Assembly (NCBI GenBank): GCA_028817895.1
Contig: JAPPOQ010000018.1
Coordinates: 30,714 to 94,713 of the forward strand
Length of the DNA stretch: 64,000 nt
Direction of reading: 5' to 3'
DNA from: Ahrensia sp.
Lineage (GTDB): Bacteria > Pseudomonadota > Alphaproteobacteria > Rhizobiales > Rhizobiaceae
Below the pieces are notes generated by a model. It saw only the letters and a list, made by a program, of their open reading frames with translations, ran no database searches and had not been told where the DNA came from. Within the stretch, counting starts at the first letter, position 1, and the number at the start of each line of letters is the position of its first letter. Below, in pieces: positions 17,294 through 27,473 of the stretch. The translations under genes and the position numbers were made by a program.

Positions 17294-18705
17294 TGTCACA
17301 GGACGGCGAAAAGGGGGTCTTCACACGCGGCAACACGATGCGCCATGTCGTGGTGATGACGGCAACATCGTCCGTTGGCCTTGTAGCGATCTTCCTGGTT
17401 GATGCGATCAACCTCTTCTACATCTCGCTGCTTGGGCAACAGGAGCTCGCCGCCGCGATCGGCTATGCGGCGACGATCATGTTTTTCTCGATTTCGATCT
17501 GCATCGGCATTGCAATCGCATCCGCTGCACTGGTGGGACGCGCTTTGGGTGCCGGTTCGGTGTCAAAGTCGCGCGAATTAGCGACCGCTTCGCTCATCTA
17601 TCTGGTGGTGATCGCATCCATATTCGCCGCTGCACTTTATCCGATTTTGCCCACCGTGCTGCATCTGCTCGGCGCGCGTGGCGAGACGCTGGAACTGGCT
17701 GCGCAATTCATGCGCATCGTCGTGCCATCCATTCCTATTCTTGGCTTGGGCATGTGCCTTGGCGCCCTACTGCGCGCCAAGGGCGACCCACGCCGCGCCA
17801 TGTTTGTCACGCTCTCCGGCGGGGCGGCCGCGCTGATCCTCGACCCGCTGTTCATCTTCGGTTTCGATCTCGGTCTGGTCGGGGCGGCGCTCGCTACCTT
17901 TTGCGTGCGCATCATCCTCGTTATCGTGGGCCTGCATGGCGTCTGGAAGGTGCATGACATGCTTGGCCCGGTCACGGTCAACGGCCTCAAAGAGTTCGCT
18001 GCACCCTTTTTGAGTATCGCCGGCCCTGCAACAGCCACCCAACTCGCAACGCCCGTCGGCAACGCCTATGTGACCAGCGTGATCGCCGGTTTTGGTGACG
18101 ACGCAGTTGCCGGCTGGGCGATTGTTGGGCGCATCCTCCCAGTGGCCTTTGGCGTGATCTTCGCGCTGTCCGGCGCTGTAGGGCCGATCATGAGCCAGAA
18201 CTACGGTGCTGCTCTCTACAAGCGCGTCTTGCAGACCTTGCGGGATTCCCTTCTCTTCACGCTTATCTATTGCCTTGCAATCTGGGCCCTGCTCGCACTG
18301 CTTGCCGAACCGCTCACCACTGTCTTTGGTGCAACCGGTGATGCGGCAGAGCTTGTGCGCATTTTCTGCCTCTATGTCGCAGGCAGCTTTCTGTTCAACG
18401 GCGCACTGTTCGTCGCCAATGCCGCCTTCAACAATCTTGGCTATCCGGTTTATGCGACCCTGTTTAACTGGGGCCGCGCGACCATCGGCATCATACCCTT
18501 CGTGGCCGTTGGACAAGCCTGGGGAGCGGAAGGCGTGTTGATCGGCTGGGGGCTGGGGGCCATCGTCTTTGGCGCGGCAGCCATGGTGACCGCCTTCTAT
18601 CTGGTGCGTCAATTGCCAAGCAAAGCGCGAGCCGAAGATTTGGCCGAGCGGCATGTTCCACCCGCGGCCAATTCGCCTTTCACATCCGGCAAAGGGTCGA
18701 GTTGA
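17293..18705 (+). CDS. MATE family efflux transporter
   Basis: A 470-residue protein with about 12 transmembrane segments in two related halves, typical of cation-coupled multidrug efflux. Family-like segments include LVDAINLFYISLLGQQELAAA early and VGNAYVTSVIAGFGDDAVAGW at the start of the second half. Translation is probably coupled to the antiporter by the TGATG overlap. It ends exactly where the convergent CoA-ligase gene ends: the two stop codons abut as TGATCA, leaving no room for a terminator between them. Confidence 0.9.
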   Translation: MSQDGEKGVFTRGNTMRHVVVMTATSSVGLVAIFLVDAINLFYISLLGQQELAAAIGYAATIMFFSISICIGIAIASAALVGRALGAGSVSKSRELATASLIYLVVIASIFAAALYPILPTVLHLLGARGETLELAAQFMRIVVPSIPILGLGMCLGALLRAKGDPRRAMFVTLSGGAAALILDPLFIFGFDLGLVGAALATFCVRIILVIVGLHGVWKVHDMLGPVTVNGLKEFAAPFLSIAGPATATQLATPVGNAYVTSVIAGFGDDAVAGWAIVGRILPVAFGVIFALSGAVGPIMSQNYGAALYKRVLQTLRDSLLFTLIYCLAIWALLALLAEPLTTVFGATGDAAELVRIFCLYVAGSFLFNGALFVANAAFNNLGYPVYATLFNWGRATIGIIPFVAVGQAWGAEGVLIGWGLGAIVFGAAAMVTAFYLVRQLPSKARAEDLAERHVPPAANSPFTSGKGSS

Positions 18706-19941
18706 TCACGATTCGTAGTCGCGTTCGTCGGCGATCACCTTCCCGTCATTCGGTAGGCTGTCGACAGTTTCCACGCTGCCGCCAAGCTTGGTGACATCCC
18801 GCAAGGTCTGCTCAACTCGCTCCGCGTCAACGCCCTCACCGGTAACACGCAACACCATAGCATCCGATGTGCCCTCGCGCGAAACCACAAGCCGTACACC
18901 CGTGATTTCAGGATGACGCGCACGCAATTGCCCGATCTGCTTGGGGTCGACAAACATGCCTTTGACCTTGGTGCGCTGGTCGGCCCGGCCCATCCAGCCA
19001 CGAATGCGCATATTGGTGCGCCCACAGGGTGACACGTCCGTCATGCTGGCGGAGAGATCACCAGTCGCGAAGCGCACCAGCGGATAGGCGGTGGAGAAAT
19101 TCGTCACCACCAACTCGCCAACCTCACCTGCTTCAACTGGAATATCCGTTCCGGGGCGGACGATCTCCACGATTAGGTCTTCATTGACCATCATGCCGTC
19201 GACAAGTTCGCCTTCATGGGCGCTTTCATAGGCGATCACGCCGAGATCGGCCGTCGCATAGGCCTGCATCACCCGCACGCCGCGCTCGGCATAGGACGCA
19301 CGCATCGAGGGAAACAGCGCACCGCCGGAGACGAGCGCCTTGGTGATGGATGACAGATCAAACCCATGTTCGTCTGCTGCATCCAGCATTGTCATAAGAT
19401 AATCCGGCGTACCGACATAGGCGATCGGCTTGAGCGCGGCAGCCGCTTCCACCTGCATTTGCGTGTTACCGGTTCCGGCAGGAAAGACAGTGCAGCCAAG
19501 CGCTCGCAGCCCTTCTTCAATGATGAAGGCGCCGGGTGTCATGTGATAGGACAGCGCATTGTGCACGACATCTCCTGCCCGAAATCCCGCGGCAAACAGC
19601 GCCCGCGCCGCAAGCCATGGGTCGGCACCCAGCCCCTGCGGCTCCCATATCGGCCCAGGCGACAGAAACACGCGATTTCCACGCAAAGCGTCCGCATTGG
19701 CAAAACCGCCAAAGGGCGGATTGGCGGCCTGCGCCTCCATCAGTTGAGACTTGCGCAAGACGGGCAGCGAGGCGAGCGCCTGCCGCGATGTGATGGCAGA
19801 CAGATCGTGCCCATCAAGGTGGTTAGCCAATCCCTCAGACACAGTCACAGCTTCGGGCAGATGCTGCGCTAGCCGTGCAAACAACTCCGCCTCGCGTTCG
19901 GCCCGATCGCGCTGCTCAGCCTCGTCGAAGTATTCGCTCAT
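18706..19941 (-). CDS. Adenylate-forming CoA ligase, phenylacetate-CoA ligase (PaaK) family
   Basis: A 411-residue protein of the PaaK branch of acyl-adenylate enzymes, which make aryl- or acyl-CoA from acid, ATP and CoA. Visible: SYHMTPGAFIIEEGLRALG, the FPAGTGNTQMQ loop, the central VSGGALFPS, AYATADLGVIAYE (aromatic binding and A5-like region), RFATGDLSA, and GWMGRADQRTKVKGMFVDP near the hinge. It is somewhat shorter than typical PaaK (about 430-440). GGAGAGGG precedes the ATG. It closes a minus-strand series whose upstream part is the Liv transporter, so the imported compound may be its substrate. Confidence 0.8.
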   Translation of the reverse strand: MSEYFDEAEQRDRAEREAELFARLAQHLPEAVTVSEGLANHLDGHDLSAITSRQALASLPVLRKSQLMEAQAANPPFGGFANADALRGNRVFLSPGPIWEPQGLGADPWLAARALFAAGFRAGDVVHNALSYHMTPGAFIIEEGLRALGCTVFPAGTGNTQMQVEAAAALKPIAYVGTPDYLMTMLDAADEHGFDLSSITKALVSGGALFPSMRASYAERGVRVMQAYATADLGVIAYESAHEGELVDGMMVNEDLIVEIVRPGTDIPVEAGEVGELVVTNFSTAYPLVRFATGDLSASMTDVSPCGRTNMRIRGWMGRADQRTKVKGMFVDPKQIGQLRARHPEITGVRLVVSREGTSDAMVLRVTGEGVDAERVEQTLRDVTKLGGSVETVDSLPNDGKVIADERDYES

Positions 19942-19950
19942 ACCCTCTCC

Positions 19951-20637
19951 TCACCGCAAAATTCTGATCCACCGCGCCAGATCGAGCAGGCTCGTCAAAG
20001 CCTGCGCGACATAGGTGAAGGCGGCGGCTTTCAAAACGCCGCGCGCATGTCCCAAGTCCTCGTCCTTCAGGTAACCGCCTTCCTTCAGAATTGGCAACGC
20101 CTTGTTGAAGCTCGCATCATATTCCACCGGCAGCGTGACCAGATGCACCAGAATGCGAATGCCGAGCAGCAGTACGCCGGTCGCAATGAGGCCGAAAAAC
20201 GCGGCCGGAGTGCGGATCACCGCACCGAGAACGGGCGCGGCCAAAAAGAAGATGGACGCGATCTTGTCCGTCGCCACAACCCAGCCGACGAGCCGCTGGC
20301 GCAGGGCCAGACCCCGCTCGCCCTTGTGATGCTGAATGGCATGACCGATTTCATGCGCGGCGACAGCGACGGCGGTCAGGCTTGTCCCGTCAAAATTGTC
20401 GGGCGAAAGACGCACCGTGCGCGTTTCCGGGTCGTAATGGTCGCCACCCTCAAAACGCTCCACGCCGACGCCGTTCAGTTCAAAATGCTCAGCCAGATGT
20501 TCCGCCAACTCACCGCCGGTTCCGGGAAAATCATCCCGTGGCGTAGCGTGTTTCTTCATCTGGTGGCTGATCCACAGTTGCGGCCCGAACAGCACCGCAA
20601 GGCCGATCGAGGCGGCCAATAGACCAAGAACCGCCAT
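19951..20637 (-). CDS. Neutral zinc metallopeptidase (YugP-like)
   Basis: A 228-residue membrane-bound metallopeptidase. An N-terminal transmembrane helix (2-22) is followed by the zinc motif HEIGH (95-99) in AAHEIGHAIQHH, two further hydrophobic segments, and LPVEYDASFNKAL, the family's conserved later segment. Substrates of this family are unknown. It starts three bases after the stop of the next gene upstream and ends nine bases before the CoA-ligase start, so the three look like one transcript. Confidence 0.88.
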   Translation of the reverse strand: MAVLGLLAASIGLAVLFGPQLWISHQMKKHATPRDDFPGTGGELAEHLAEHFELNGVGVERFEGGDHYDPETRTVRLSPDNFDGTSLTAVAVAAHEIGHAIQHHKGERGLALRQRLVGWVVATDKIASIFFLAAPVLGAVIRTPAAFFGLIATGVLLLGIRILVHLVTLPVEYDASFNKALPILKEGGYLKDEDLGHARGVLKAAAFTYVAQALTSLLDLARWIRILR

Positions 20638-20640
20638 CGC

Positions 20641-21129
20641 CTACGGGTCTCTCATGGAAACGCGCGCATAGGGCAGCAGCGCATCGACCACCTGCTGTGC
20701 GCCCGCATCGAGCGGCGCGAGGTCAATGGAAAAGACGCGCGGCCCACGTGTGCCATTTGGTTGCTGCCCAATGGGCTGGCCTGATCTCGGCCACAGCGTA
20801 ACTTCAAGTTCGAACTCATCCTCGCGGCGGCCCACATTGATGTCCTTGATCTCCTCCCACGGCACGGCCTGCGACGAGTGGCGCGCATAGTACAGACCAT
20901 CAGGGCGGATCGCGAGAACGATGTCATTGCGCATATATCGCCAGATCATCATGGCAGAGCAGAAGGCGAAAAACACCAGCGCCGAAATGCCGGTGATCCA
21001 GTTGGGATGCGCCGCAGCGAGCAACCGCGCCCCGAGCCAAACGAGAAAGGAAACGATAGCCGTCAGCCCCATCGCCGTGACGACGGACCGCTCAAACGAT
21101 GCCTTGGCGTAACGATACTGATTGGCCAT
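20641..21129 (-). CDS. Small membrane protein with PH-like C-terminal domain, function unknown
   Basis: A 162-residue protein. Two transmembrane segments lie at about 18-36 and 43-63, then a soluble part with DIVLAIRPDGLYYARHSSQAVPWEEIKDI, a pattern seen in small bacterial PH-like membrane proteins. I moved the start to ATG 21129 because the longer version adds a leader without hydrophobic or conserved character. No clear ribosome site is visible. It precedes the YugP-like peptidase by three bases and is probably its operon partner. Confidence 0.65.
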   Translation of the reverse strand: MANQYRYAKASFERSVVTAMGLTAIVSFLVWLGARLLAAAHPNWITGISALVFFAFCSAMMIWRYMRNDIVLAIRPDGLYYARHSSQAVPWEEIKDINVGRREDEFELEVTLWPRSGQPIGQQPNGTRGPRVFSIDLAPLDAGAQQVVDALLPYARVSMRDP

Positions 21130-21234
21130 GCGAGGGATATAGGGGTGGAAGGAGGCTGAGGGTAGAGCAGTGTTTTGGTCCCCCAAGATGTTGAAAGCGC
21201 GGCCACCAGCTCGAAAGTCACTCCGTGATGGCCA

Positions 21235-22134
21235 CTACCAGTCCCGTTTGACCACGGCTTTCACGCAGAATTGACTGATTTGAATGGGCGCTAAACCGGG
21301 ATCAAGACGCTCCACCCCGGATCGATGCGCTGCGAGACCTGACGAGCTATTCTTCTCCAGTCTTACGACGTAGTCGCGCCAGGCACGCAAATCACGCTGG
21401 GCCTTTGACACGTCCGGCAATTTGGAGCCGAGCCAATCGAGACTGTCCACCGACAATTGATGCGTGCGAAGTTGCGTTTCCAACCAGACCACATCTTCCA
21501 AAGCGGGTTTGTAGCGCTCGCACAGCCCCAAATCGTAGAGTTGCACGACGGCCTTGTTGTAGGTTTCCTCTTTGCGGGACGCTCCGATCGGTTGCGGGTG
21601 AAAAACAGACACACGCGGCAGGGCAACCGCAAAGGTCTCGTCCAAACCATAGCGGCGGCGGGTGGCCTCGAGAATCGGGATCAATTGAGCATAAGCACGG
21701 CAGCGCCTCAGAGCATGCGAGACTTGCGGCAGGATGATCTTTTCAAAACTGGCGCGAATGTCTGCCCGCAGCATGATCGCCTGTAAGTCAGGATAAAGCC
21801 TGACAAAGCCTTGCCATTCCGCACTTATGACCGGCTCACACTGACCCAACTGTTGCGCCGCTTTGGAGCGTTCCCGCTCTTGCCCGTCGAGGGCCTCGTG
21901 AAATTGCTGTGCAAGAAACTGCAACCACGGGCTGTTTACGCCAACCCAATCGGTCGCGATAGGGTCGGTCTTGGCAAACTCGTCAAATGCGGCCTCAAAC
22001 GCCGCGTGAGCAGTTGTCTGTGATGGTGACTGCGCCAGCGCATGTTGCGCCACCAAAAGGGCTGACGCCGCAAGCAAAGCCACGATTGGCATTTGCCGGA
22101 AACGCGTCACGACGGACTTGAAAGAGCCTTTCAT
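21235..22134 (-). CDS. Secreted protein of unknown function
   Basis: A 299-residue protein I do not recognise. From ATG 22134 it has a clear signal peptide: basic MKGSFKSVVTRFRQ, a hydrophobic core (IVALLAASALLVA) and cleavage near ALAQS. The mature part is mostly helical and charged, with five or so cysteines and many Trp/Tyr; no catalytic motif is visible. It lies 87 bp behind livF on the same strand. It could be a periplasmic accessory of the transporter locus, but position is the only reason to say so. Confidence 0.6.
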   Translation of the reverse strand: MKGSFKSVVTRFRQMPIVALLAASALLVAQHALAQSPSQTTAHAAFEAAFDEFAKTDPIATDWVGVNSPWLQFLAQQFHEALDGQERERSKAAQQLGQCEPVISAEWQGFVRLYPDLQAIMLRADIRASFEKIILPQVSHALRRCRAYAQLIPILEATRRRYGLDETFAVALPRVSVFHPQPIGASRKEETYNKAVVQLYDLGLCERYKPALEDVVWLETQLRTHQLSVDSLDWLGSKLPDVSKAQRDLRAWRDYVVRLEKNSSSGLAAHRSGVERLDPGLAPIQISQFCVKAVVKRDW

Positions 22135-22221
22135 GATGCCATCAAACCGACCGCGAAATTGCGGCCAATTTGAGCCGTCCGGCACGAAGGCTGGAAGCAG
22201 CAGACTATCCGCGCCGCCACG

Positions 22222-23076
22222 TCAAGCCAGCCACCGCTTCCGCCTCTTATAGTGCTTCACGTTCCGGAAGCTGCGGCGACCCTCACCGCCCGTGCCAAGG
22301 TAGAATTCCTTCACATCCTCGTTTTCGCGCAGTGCCTTGCCCTCACCGTCCAGCACCACGCGGCCTGATTCCAGAATATAGCCATACGTCGCGTAGCGCA
22401 GCGCGATGTTGGTGTTCTGCTCCGCCAGCAGAAAGGAGACACCCTCCTGCCTGTTAAGCTGCTGAACGATCTCGAAAATCTCTTCCACCAATTGCGGGGC
22501 AAGACCCATGCTGGGTTCATCCAGAAGGATCATTTTCGGCCTCGACATAAGCGCGCGACCGATCGCACACATTTGCTGCTCGCCGCCGGAGGTGTAGCCC
22601 GCCTGCGAGGCCTTTCTGTCGCGCAAGCGCGGAAAATAGGTGTAGACGAGTTCCAGATCATCCGCGATGGCCTTGGCGCCGTCCTTGCGCGTGAAAGCCC
22701 CCGTCAGCAGATTTTCCTCAATGGTGAGGTGGCCGAAGCAATGCCGCCCTTCCATGACCTGAATGCAGCCGCGCCGCACAAGATCGTTCGGCGAAAGCGC
22801 CTGAATCTGTTCGCCCTTGAAGCGGATATTGCCCTTGGTCACCTCGCCGCGCTCCGCCTTCAACAGGTTGGAGATGGTCTTCAAGGTGGTCGTTTTGCCC
22901 GCACCATTTGCACCCAGAATGGCAACGATGCCGCCGCGCGGCACGGTGAGCGATACGCCCTTCAAAACGAGGATCACGTGATCATAGATCACCTCGATAT
23001 TGTTGACTTCCAGAATGGTCTCGGCGGCGTCAGGCGCTTCGGCAACGGACTCGGCAATGGACTCGGTAGCGGACAT
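22222..23076 (-). CDS. livF: Branched-chain/acid-type ABC transporter ATP-binding protein LivF
   Basis: A 284-residue ATPase of the Liv family. Walker A is GANGAGKTTT, the signature is TSGGEQQMCAIGRAL (a variant with TSGGE for LSGGE), Walker B is MILLDEPSMGLAP, and the switch His is replaced by the LLAEQN typical of LivF. The C-terminus is extended by about 25 basic residues (RRSFRNVKHYKRRKRW). Start at ATG 23076. It is the last transporter gene, separated from the binding protein gene by a hairpin. Confidence 0.92.
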   Translation of the reverse strand: MSATESIAESVAEAPDAAETILEVNNIEVIYDHVILVLKGVSLTVPRGGIVAILGANGAGKTTTLKTISNLLKAERGEVTKGNIRFKGEQIQALSPNDLVRRGCIQVMEGRHCFGHLTIEENLLTGAFTRKDGAKAIADDLELVYTYFPRLRDRKASQAGYTSGGEQQMCAIGRALMSRPKMILLDEPSMGLAPQLVEEIFEIVQQLNRQEGVSFLLAEQNTNIALRYATYGYILESGRVVLDGEGKALRENEDVKEFYLGTGGEGRRSFRNVKHYKRRKRWLA

Positions 23077-23102
23077 TGGCAAACTCTGGGTTCTACGAGA
23101 AA

Positions 23103-23133
23103 GGCCGCCCCCGGAAACGGACCGGGAGCGGCC
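23103..23133 (-). terminator. Intercistronic hairpin between the binding-protein gene and livF
   Basis: On the minus strand GGCCGCTCCCGG pairs with CCGGGGGCGGCC around a 7-base loop (one G:U or mismatch), followed by a weak TTTCT run. It probably stabilises the abundant binding-protein message or attenuates livF, rather than acting as a full terminator. Confidence 0.6.
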
Positions 23134-23147
23134 AAAGCATTACCGGC

Positions 23148-24458
23148 TTATGAGCATTCCTGCGTCTGCCAGTTTGGCTTGTCGGATATGTAGTTTTCCG
23201 CAGCCTCTTCCAGAAGCGGACGCACGACATCCGTCATCGGAGTGATGAGATCGGAAGTGCGCTCCCAGTCGCTGCCGTTCCACTGCTGTATGAAGATCGC
23301 GCCAGCGCCTTCATGGTCGGCACAGGAGCCTTTGACCGCACCGGTAAACCCTTCCAGACCAAGCTCCTTCAAGCGCGCTTCGTTGAGATCGAAATTCTCA
23401 AAGCCCATGCGCATATCTTCGCCGGTGACGACGTCCTTGCCGGTCATTTCCTGTGCCGTCTTGATGGCTTCCGCGATGAGCACGGCGTTAAACAGGCCAC
23501 GATTGTAGAGAACGTCGCCAACCTTGTCCGGCTCGACCTGGCTCTTGCCCGCATCGACGACATATTTCTTCACGTCCTGCAGGGCTGGAAAATCCGTTCC
23601 CACACCGGAGAAGTTGGCGGCCTTGTAGCCCTTGCCGTCTTCACCGACGGGATCGAGGTCAGCATGCGCACCGGCCCACCAGTTGCCGATGAAACGGTCA
23701 AGCGGGAAGCGGATTTTGACAGCCTCACGCACGGCGGTGGCGTTCATTGCGCCCCAGCCCCACATGATCATCCAGTCCGGGCGCTCCTTGCGCACATTCA
23801 GCCATTGCGAGGACTGGTTCTGCATGTCCTTGCCGGCGACCGGGAAACCGACCCATTCAAAGCCCAGCTGCGGCGCCAGTTTTTCAAGCAGCGGGATCGG
23901 CTCGCGGCCATAGCCTGCATCAAGATAGATGAAGCCGATCTTCTTGCCCTGAAGTCCCCCATTGGCATCGATATATTTCAGGATCGATGACATCTGGCTC
24001 CAATAGGAGGTCGGATATGTGAAGGTCCACGGGAACTTCGTGCCGACCGCCGCAGCCGAAAGCCCGTAACCCATGGAAAGAACGGGAATCTTGTCAACCG
24101 GCGCCTTGGGAATCAGCTGCAATGTGATGCCCGTCGAAAGTGGGTTATAGACCAGCGCGCCATTGCCCTTGGTGGATTCGTAGCACTCAACACCCTTTTG
24201 CGCGTTGTAGCCGGTCTCGCATTCCTCAACCTTGATCTTCACGCCGCCAATGCCGCCGTCACGCTCGTTGAGCATGGCGAAATAGTCGTTGAACCCATTG
24301 GCGAAGGGAATGCCACCACCAGCAAACGGCCCGGTGCGGTAGGACAGGTTGGGAATATACAATTCTTTGCCATGTCCATCCGCCATGGCCGCAGTCAGCG
24401 GCGCGGCAGCCGTCATTGCGGCGACGGCTCCTCCCAAAATCAGATGCTTCAATTTCAT
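23148..24458 (-). CDS. ABC transporter periplasmic substrate-binding protein (Liv type)
   Basis: A 436-residue periplasmic binding protein of the Leu/Ile/Val superfamily. From ATG 24458 (GGGAGAG before it) there is a clean signal peptide, MKLKHLILGGAVAAMTAAAP, cut near AMADG. The mature protein has the two-lobe pattern with GPFAGGGIPFANG at the front and KIGFIYLDAGYG in the hinge region. Such proteins bind amino acids, but also amides, urea or aromatic and fatty acids; the flanking CoA ligases favour an organic acid here. Confidence 0.9.
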   Translation of the reverse strand: MKLKHLILGGAVAAMTAAAPLTAAMADGHGKELYIPNLSYRTGPFAGGGIPFANGFNDYFAMLNERDGGIGGVKIKVEECETGYNAQKGVECYESTKGNGALVYNPLSTGITLQLIPKAPVDKIPVLSMGYGLSAAAVGTKFPWTFTYPTSYWSQMSSILKYIDANGGLQGKKIGFIYLDAGYGREPIPLLEKLAPQLGFEWVGFPVAGKDMQNQSSQWLNVRKERPDWMIMWGWGAMNATAVREAVKIRFPLDRFIGNWWAGAHADLDPVGEDGKGYKAANFSGVGTDFPALQDVKKYVVDAGKSQVEPDKVGDVLYNRGLFNAVLIAEAIKTAQEMTGKDVVTGEDMRMGFENFDLNEARLKELGLEGFTGAVKGSCADHEGAGAIFIQQWNGSDWERTSDLITPMTDVVRPLLEEAAENYISDKPNWQTQECS

Positions 24459-24514
24459 TGCTTCTCTCCCAATTGCGATGCCGAAGGGCATCAAGTTCAA
24501 ACAGTTGACCGTCG

Positions 24515-25591
24515 CTAACTGTATGGAAACGGCCAGGTTCGCAGTTTTTCTTTCGTGATCTGCCACAGCCGCGCGAAACCATGCGGCTCAAGGATCAGGA
24601 AAGCGATGATCAACGCTCCAATGACCACGCTGGCGATATGCTCCACCGTCGCCGCGCCGATTTCAAGCCCGATGAAACCGGGAAAGGCGCGGATGATGAT
24701 GGGCAAAGCCCAGATAAAGGCGGCGCCCATGAAACAGCCGATCAGCGAGCCGAGTCCGCCGATGATGACCATGAACAACACCTGGAACGACACGTCGATG
24801 TTGAAGCTTTCAACTTCCGCCGCACCGAGCCACATGAAGACCATCAGTGCGCCGGCCACGCCGCAATAATATGACGACATGGCAAAGGCGGACAATTTTG
24901 CGTTGAGCGGTTTGATGCCCATCAGTTCGGCGGCAATGTCCATGTCGCGGATCATCATCCAGGAGCGTCCGATGCGCCCGCGAATGACGTTGGACGCGAT
25001 CCAGGTTAGCAGAACCACAATGGCCAACACCGCATAATACCGCGCCGTGGGCGTGGCTTGCGACCCTGAAATCCCGATGCCGAACAGTGTGGAGTTGGGC
25101 ACTTCGATCGCGCCGGAATCATTGTAATTGTAGAGCCAGCGAATGCGGATGAAGCACCATTCCAGAAAGAACTGCGCGGCCAGCGTGGTGATCGCCAGAT
25201 ACAGCCCTTTGATGCGCAGCGACGGCAGGCCAAACACGCATCCAACCGCTGCCGCGAAAAAGCCCGATAGCAGGATGTGGATGAGGATGTTCACCTCGGG
25301 GAAAATCGTCACCAGCTTGTAGCATGAATAGGCACCGACACCCATGAAGGCGCCTGTGCCGAGCGACAACTGTCCGCAATAGCCGGTGAGGATGTTCAGT
25401 CCGATTGCCGCCAGCGAGAAGATCAGGAAGGGGATCATGATCGAATTCAGGAAGAAGTCGCTGCCAAACATCGGCACCAGAAACGCGACCGCCACGATCA
25501 TGGACAGGCCGACCCGGTCCTGAAAAATCGGGAAGATCGCCTGATCAGCCTTGTGGTTCGTCTTGAACTGCCCTGCTTCGCGGTAGAACAC
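24515..25591 (-). CDS. livM: ABC transporter permease LivM
   Basis: A 358-residue inner-membrane permease with 8-10 hydrophobic helices. Family marks: IGLNILTGYCGQLSLGTGAF near residue 70 and GGLGSLIGCFMGAA in the cytoplasmic coupling region. The N-terminal 25 residues are polar. It starts three bases downstream of the livH stop, so the permeases are translated together. It partners LivH, LivF, LivG and the binding protein. Confidence 0.92.
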   Translation of the reverse strand: MFYREAGQFKTNHKADQAIFPIFQDRVGLSMIVAVAFLVPMFGSDFFLNSIMIPFLIFSLAAIGLNILTGYCGQLSLGTGAFMGVGAYSCYKLVTIFPEVNILIHILLSGFFAAAVGCVFGLPSLRIKGLYLAITTLAAQFFLEWCFIRIRWLYNYNDSGAIEVPNSTLFGIGISGSQATPTARYYAVLAIVVLLTWIASNVIRGRIGRSWMMIRDMDIAAELMGIKPLNAKLSAFAMSSYYCGVAGALMVFMWLGAAEVESFNIDVSFQVLFMVIIGGLGSLIGCFMGAAFIWALPIIIRAFPGFIGLEIGAATVEHIASVVIGALIIAFLILEPHGFARLWQITKEKLRTWPFPYS

Positions 25592-25594
25592 GGC

Positions 25595-26551
25595 TCACAC
25601 CCTCTCGATGATCTTTTCGCCAAACAGGCCCTGCGGCCTGAACAGCAGGAAGATGAGCGCCAGCACATAGGCAAACCAGGCTTCCACCCCGCCGCCAAAA
25701 ATGCCGCCCCAATAGACCTCAAACACCTTCTCGCCGATGCCGATGATCAATCCGCCAACGATAGCGCCGGGAATCGAGGTGAAACCGCCCAGAATGAGCA
25801 CGGCGAGCGCCTTCAGCGCGATGACTTCCAGCGCGAAAGAGACATCGGACCGTGCACCCCACATGATGCCGGTCACCAGTGCCACGATCCCGGCCGCGAA
25901 CCAGACAATGGCCCAGATCTGGTTCAGCGAGATACCGACCGACAATGCCGCCGTGTGATCATCCGCCACCGCCCGCAAGGCGCGGCCGATGCGCGTCTTG
26001 GAAAAGAAGATGGCCAGGCCGATGACCATCAGCGTAGCGATCACGACAGCAGCGACATCAATATGCTGCAAGGTGACGCGCCAACCTTCGAAAGGCGACC
26101 AATCCGTCGATCCCGTCGGCAGGCCGAGTTCTTCCGTCACCATGGCCTTGGGCTCGCCACCAAAGACGGTTTCGCCGACGCCTTGCAAAAACAGTGTCAG
26201 GCCGATGGTTGCCATCAGCAGAATCGCATCGTCCTGCCCGACCAGCGGTCGCAACACCGCTCGTTCGATGCCGATCGCCAGAAGCGCCATGATGCCGATG
26301 GTCAGGATCAGCGCGATCCAGGCCGGCATGAATTGAGACAGCGACACCAGCGCAAGTGCGGCAAACACCACCATGATACCCTGCGCAAAGTTGAACACGC
26401 CGGACGCTTTGAAGATCAGAACAAAGCCAAGTGCGATCAGGGCATACAGAATGCCGGAGACGAAGCCTTCCCAGATGGTCTGCACGAACAGGTCCGGGAT
26501 ATCGGCCATGAGCACGAAGGGCTCGATGAAGATTTCGTTGAGGAGTTCCAT
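25595..26551 (-). CDS. livH: ABC transporter permease LivH
   Basis: A 318-residue inner-membrane permease, about 8 helices. Family marks: SGILYALIALGFVLIFKASGVFNFAQG in the first third (ASGVFNFAQG) and LGGFTSIPGAIVGG toward the C-terminus. The ATG is preceded by AGGAG and overlaps a TGA (TGATG) that closes a short reading frame made by an inserted repeat; the ancestral arrangement was very likely a direct livG/livH overlap. Confidence 0.93.
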   Translation of the reverse strand: MELLNEIFIEPFVLMADIPDLFVQTIWEGFVSGILYALIALGFVLIFKASGVFNFAQGIMVVFAALALVSLSQFMPAWIALILTIGIMALLAIGIERAVLRPLVGQDDAILLMATIGLTLFLQGVGETVFGGEPKAMVTEELGLPTGSTDWSPFEGWRVTLQHIDVAAVVIATLMVIGLAIFFSKTRIGRALRAVADDHTAALSVGISLNQIWAIVWFAAGIVALVTGIMWGARSDVSFALEVIALKALAVLILGGFTSIPGAIVGGLIIGIGEKVFEVYWGGIFGGGVEAWFAYVLALIFLLFRPQGLFGEKIIERV

Positions 26552-26654
26552 CAGTGCGGCACTCCTGCTCCCACCAACTTGCAGACCCCGTCATTCCGGC
26601 CCTTGTGACCGGAATCCAGTGCTGACTGACGATATCTGTAAACCCGCGCAACCA

Positions 26655-26655
<1 letters not shown>
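26551..26655 (-). CDS. Candidate 34-codon bridging frame between livG and livH
   Basis: ATG at 26655-26653 overlaps the livG stop as TGATG, and the frame runs without a stop for 34 codons to a TGA at 26553-26551 that overlaps the livH ATG, again as TGATG. The frame exists because a repeat was inserted and 18 bp duplicated. GGAG lies in the right place before the first ATG. The peptide (MVARVYRYRQSALDSGHK...) has no recognisable function; if translated, its value may be only to carry ribosomes across. Whether it is translated is unknown. Confidence 0.4.
26566..26651. repeat. RPE-like palindromic repeat inserted at the livG/livH junction
   Basis: 86 bp flanked by perfect 18-bp direct repeats, CCATCAGTGCGGCACTCC (26548-26565 and 26652-26669). 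The core holds ATTCCGG-N9-CCGGAAT (26593-26615), within the CGTCATTCCGG ... CCGGAATCCAG type known as a common dispersed palindromic element in alphaproteobacteria. Each direct repeat carries the end of livG or the start of livH, so the duplication arose at insertion. Confidence 0.75.

Positions 26656-27469
<814 letters not shown>

Positions 27470-27473
<4 letters not shown>

Noticed and set aside
18703..18708. Adjacent convergent stop codons forming the palindrome TGATCA
   Set aside because: Simple result of two TGA stops meeting; too short to be a signal, though it does leave no room for a terminator.
25553..26608. 351-codon plus-strand frame rich in His, Gln and Asp
   Set aside because: Composition typical of the reverse complement of hydrophobic membrane genes (livM, livH).
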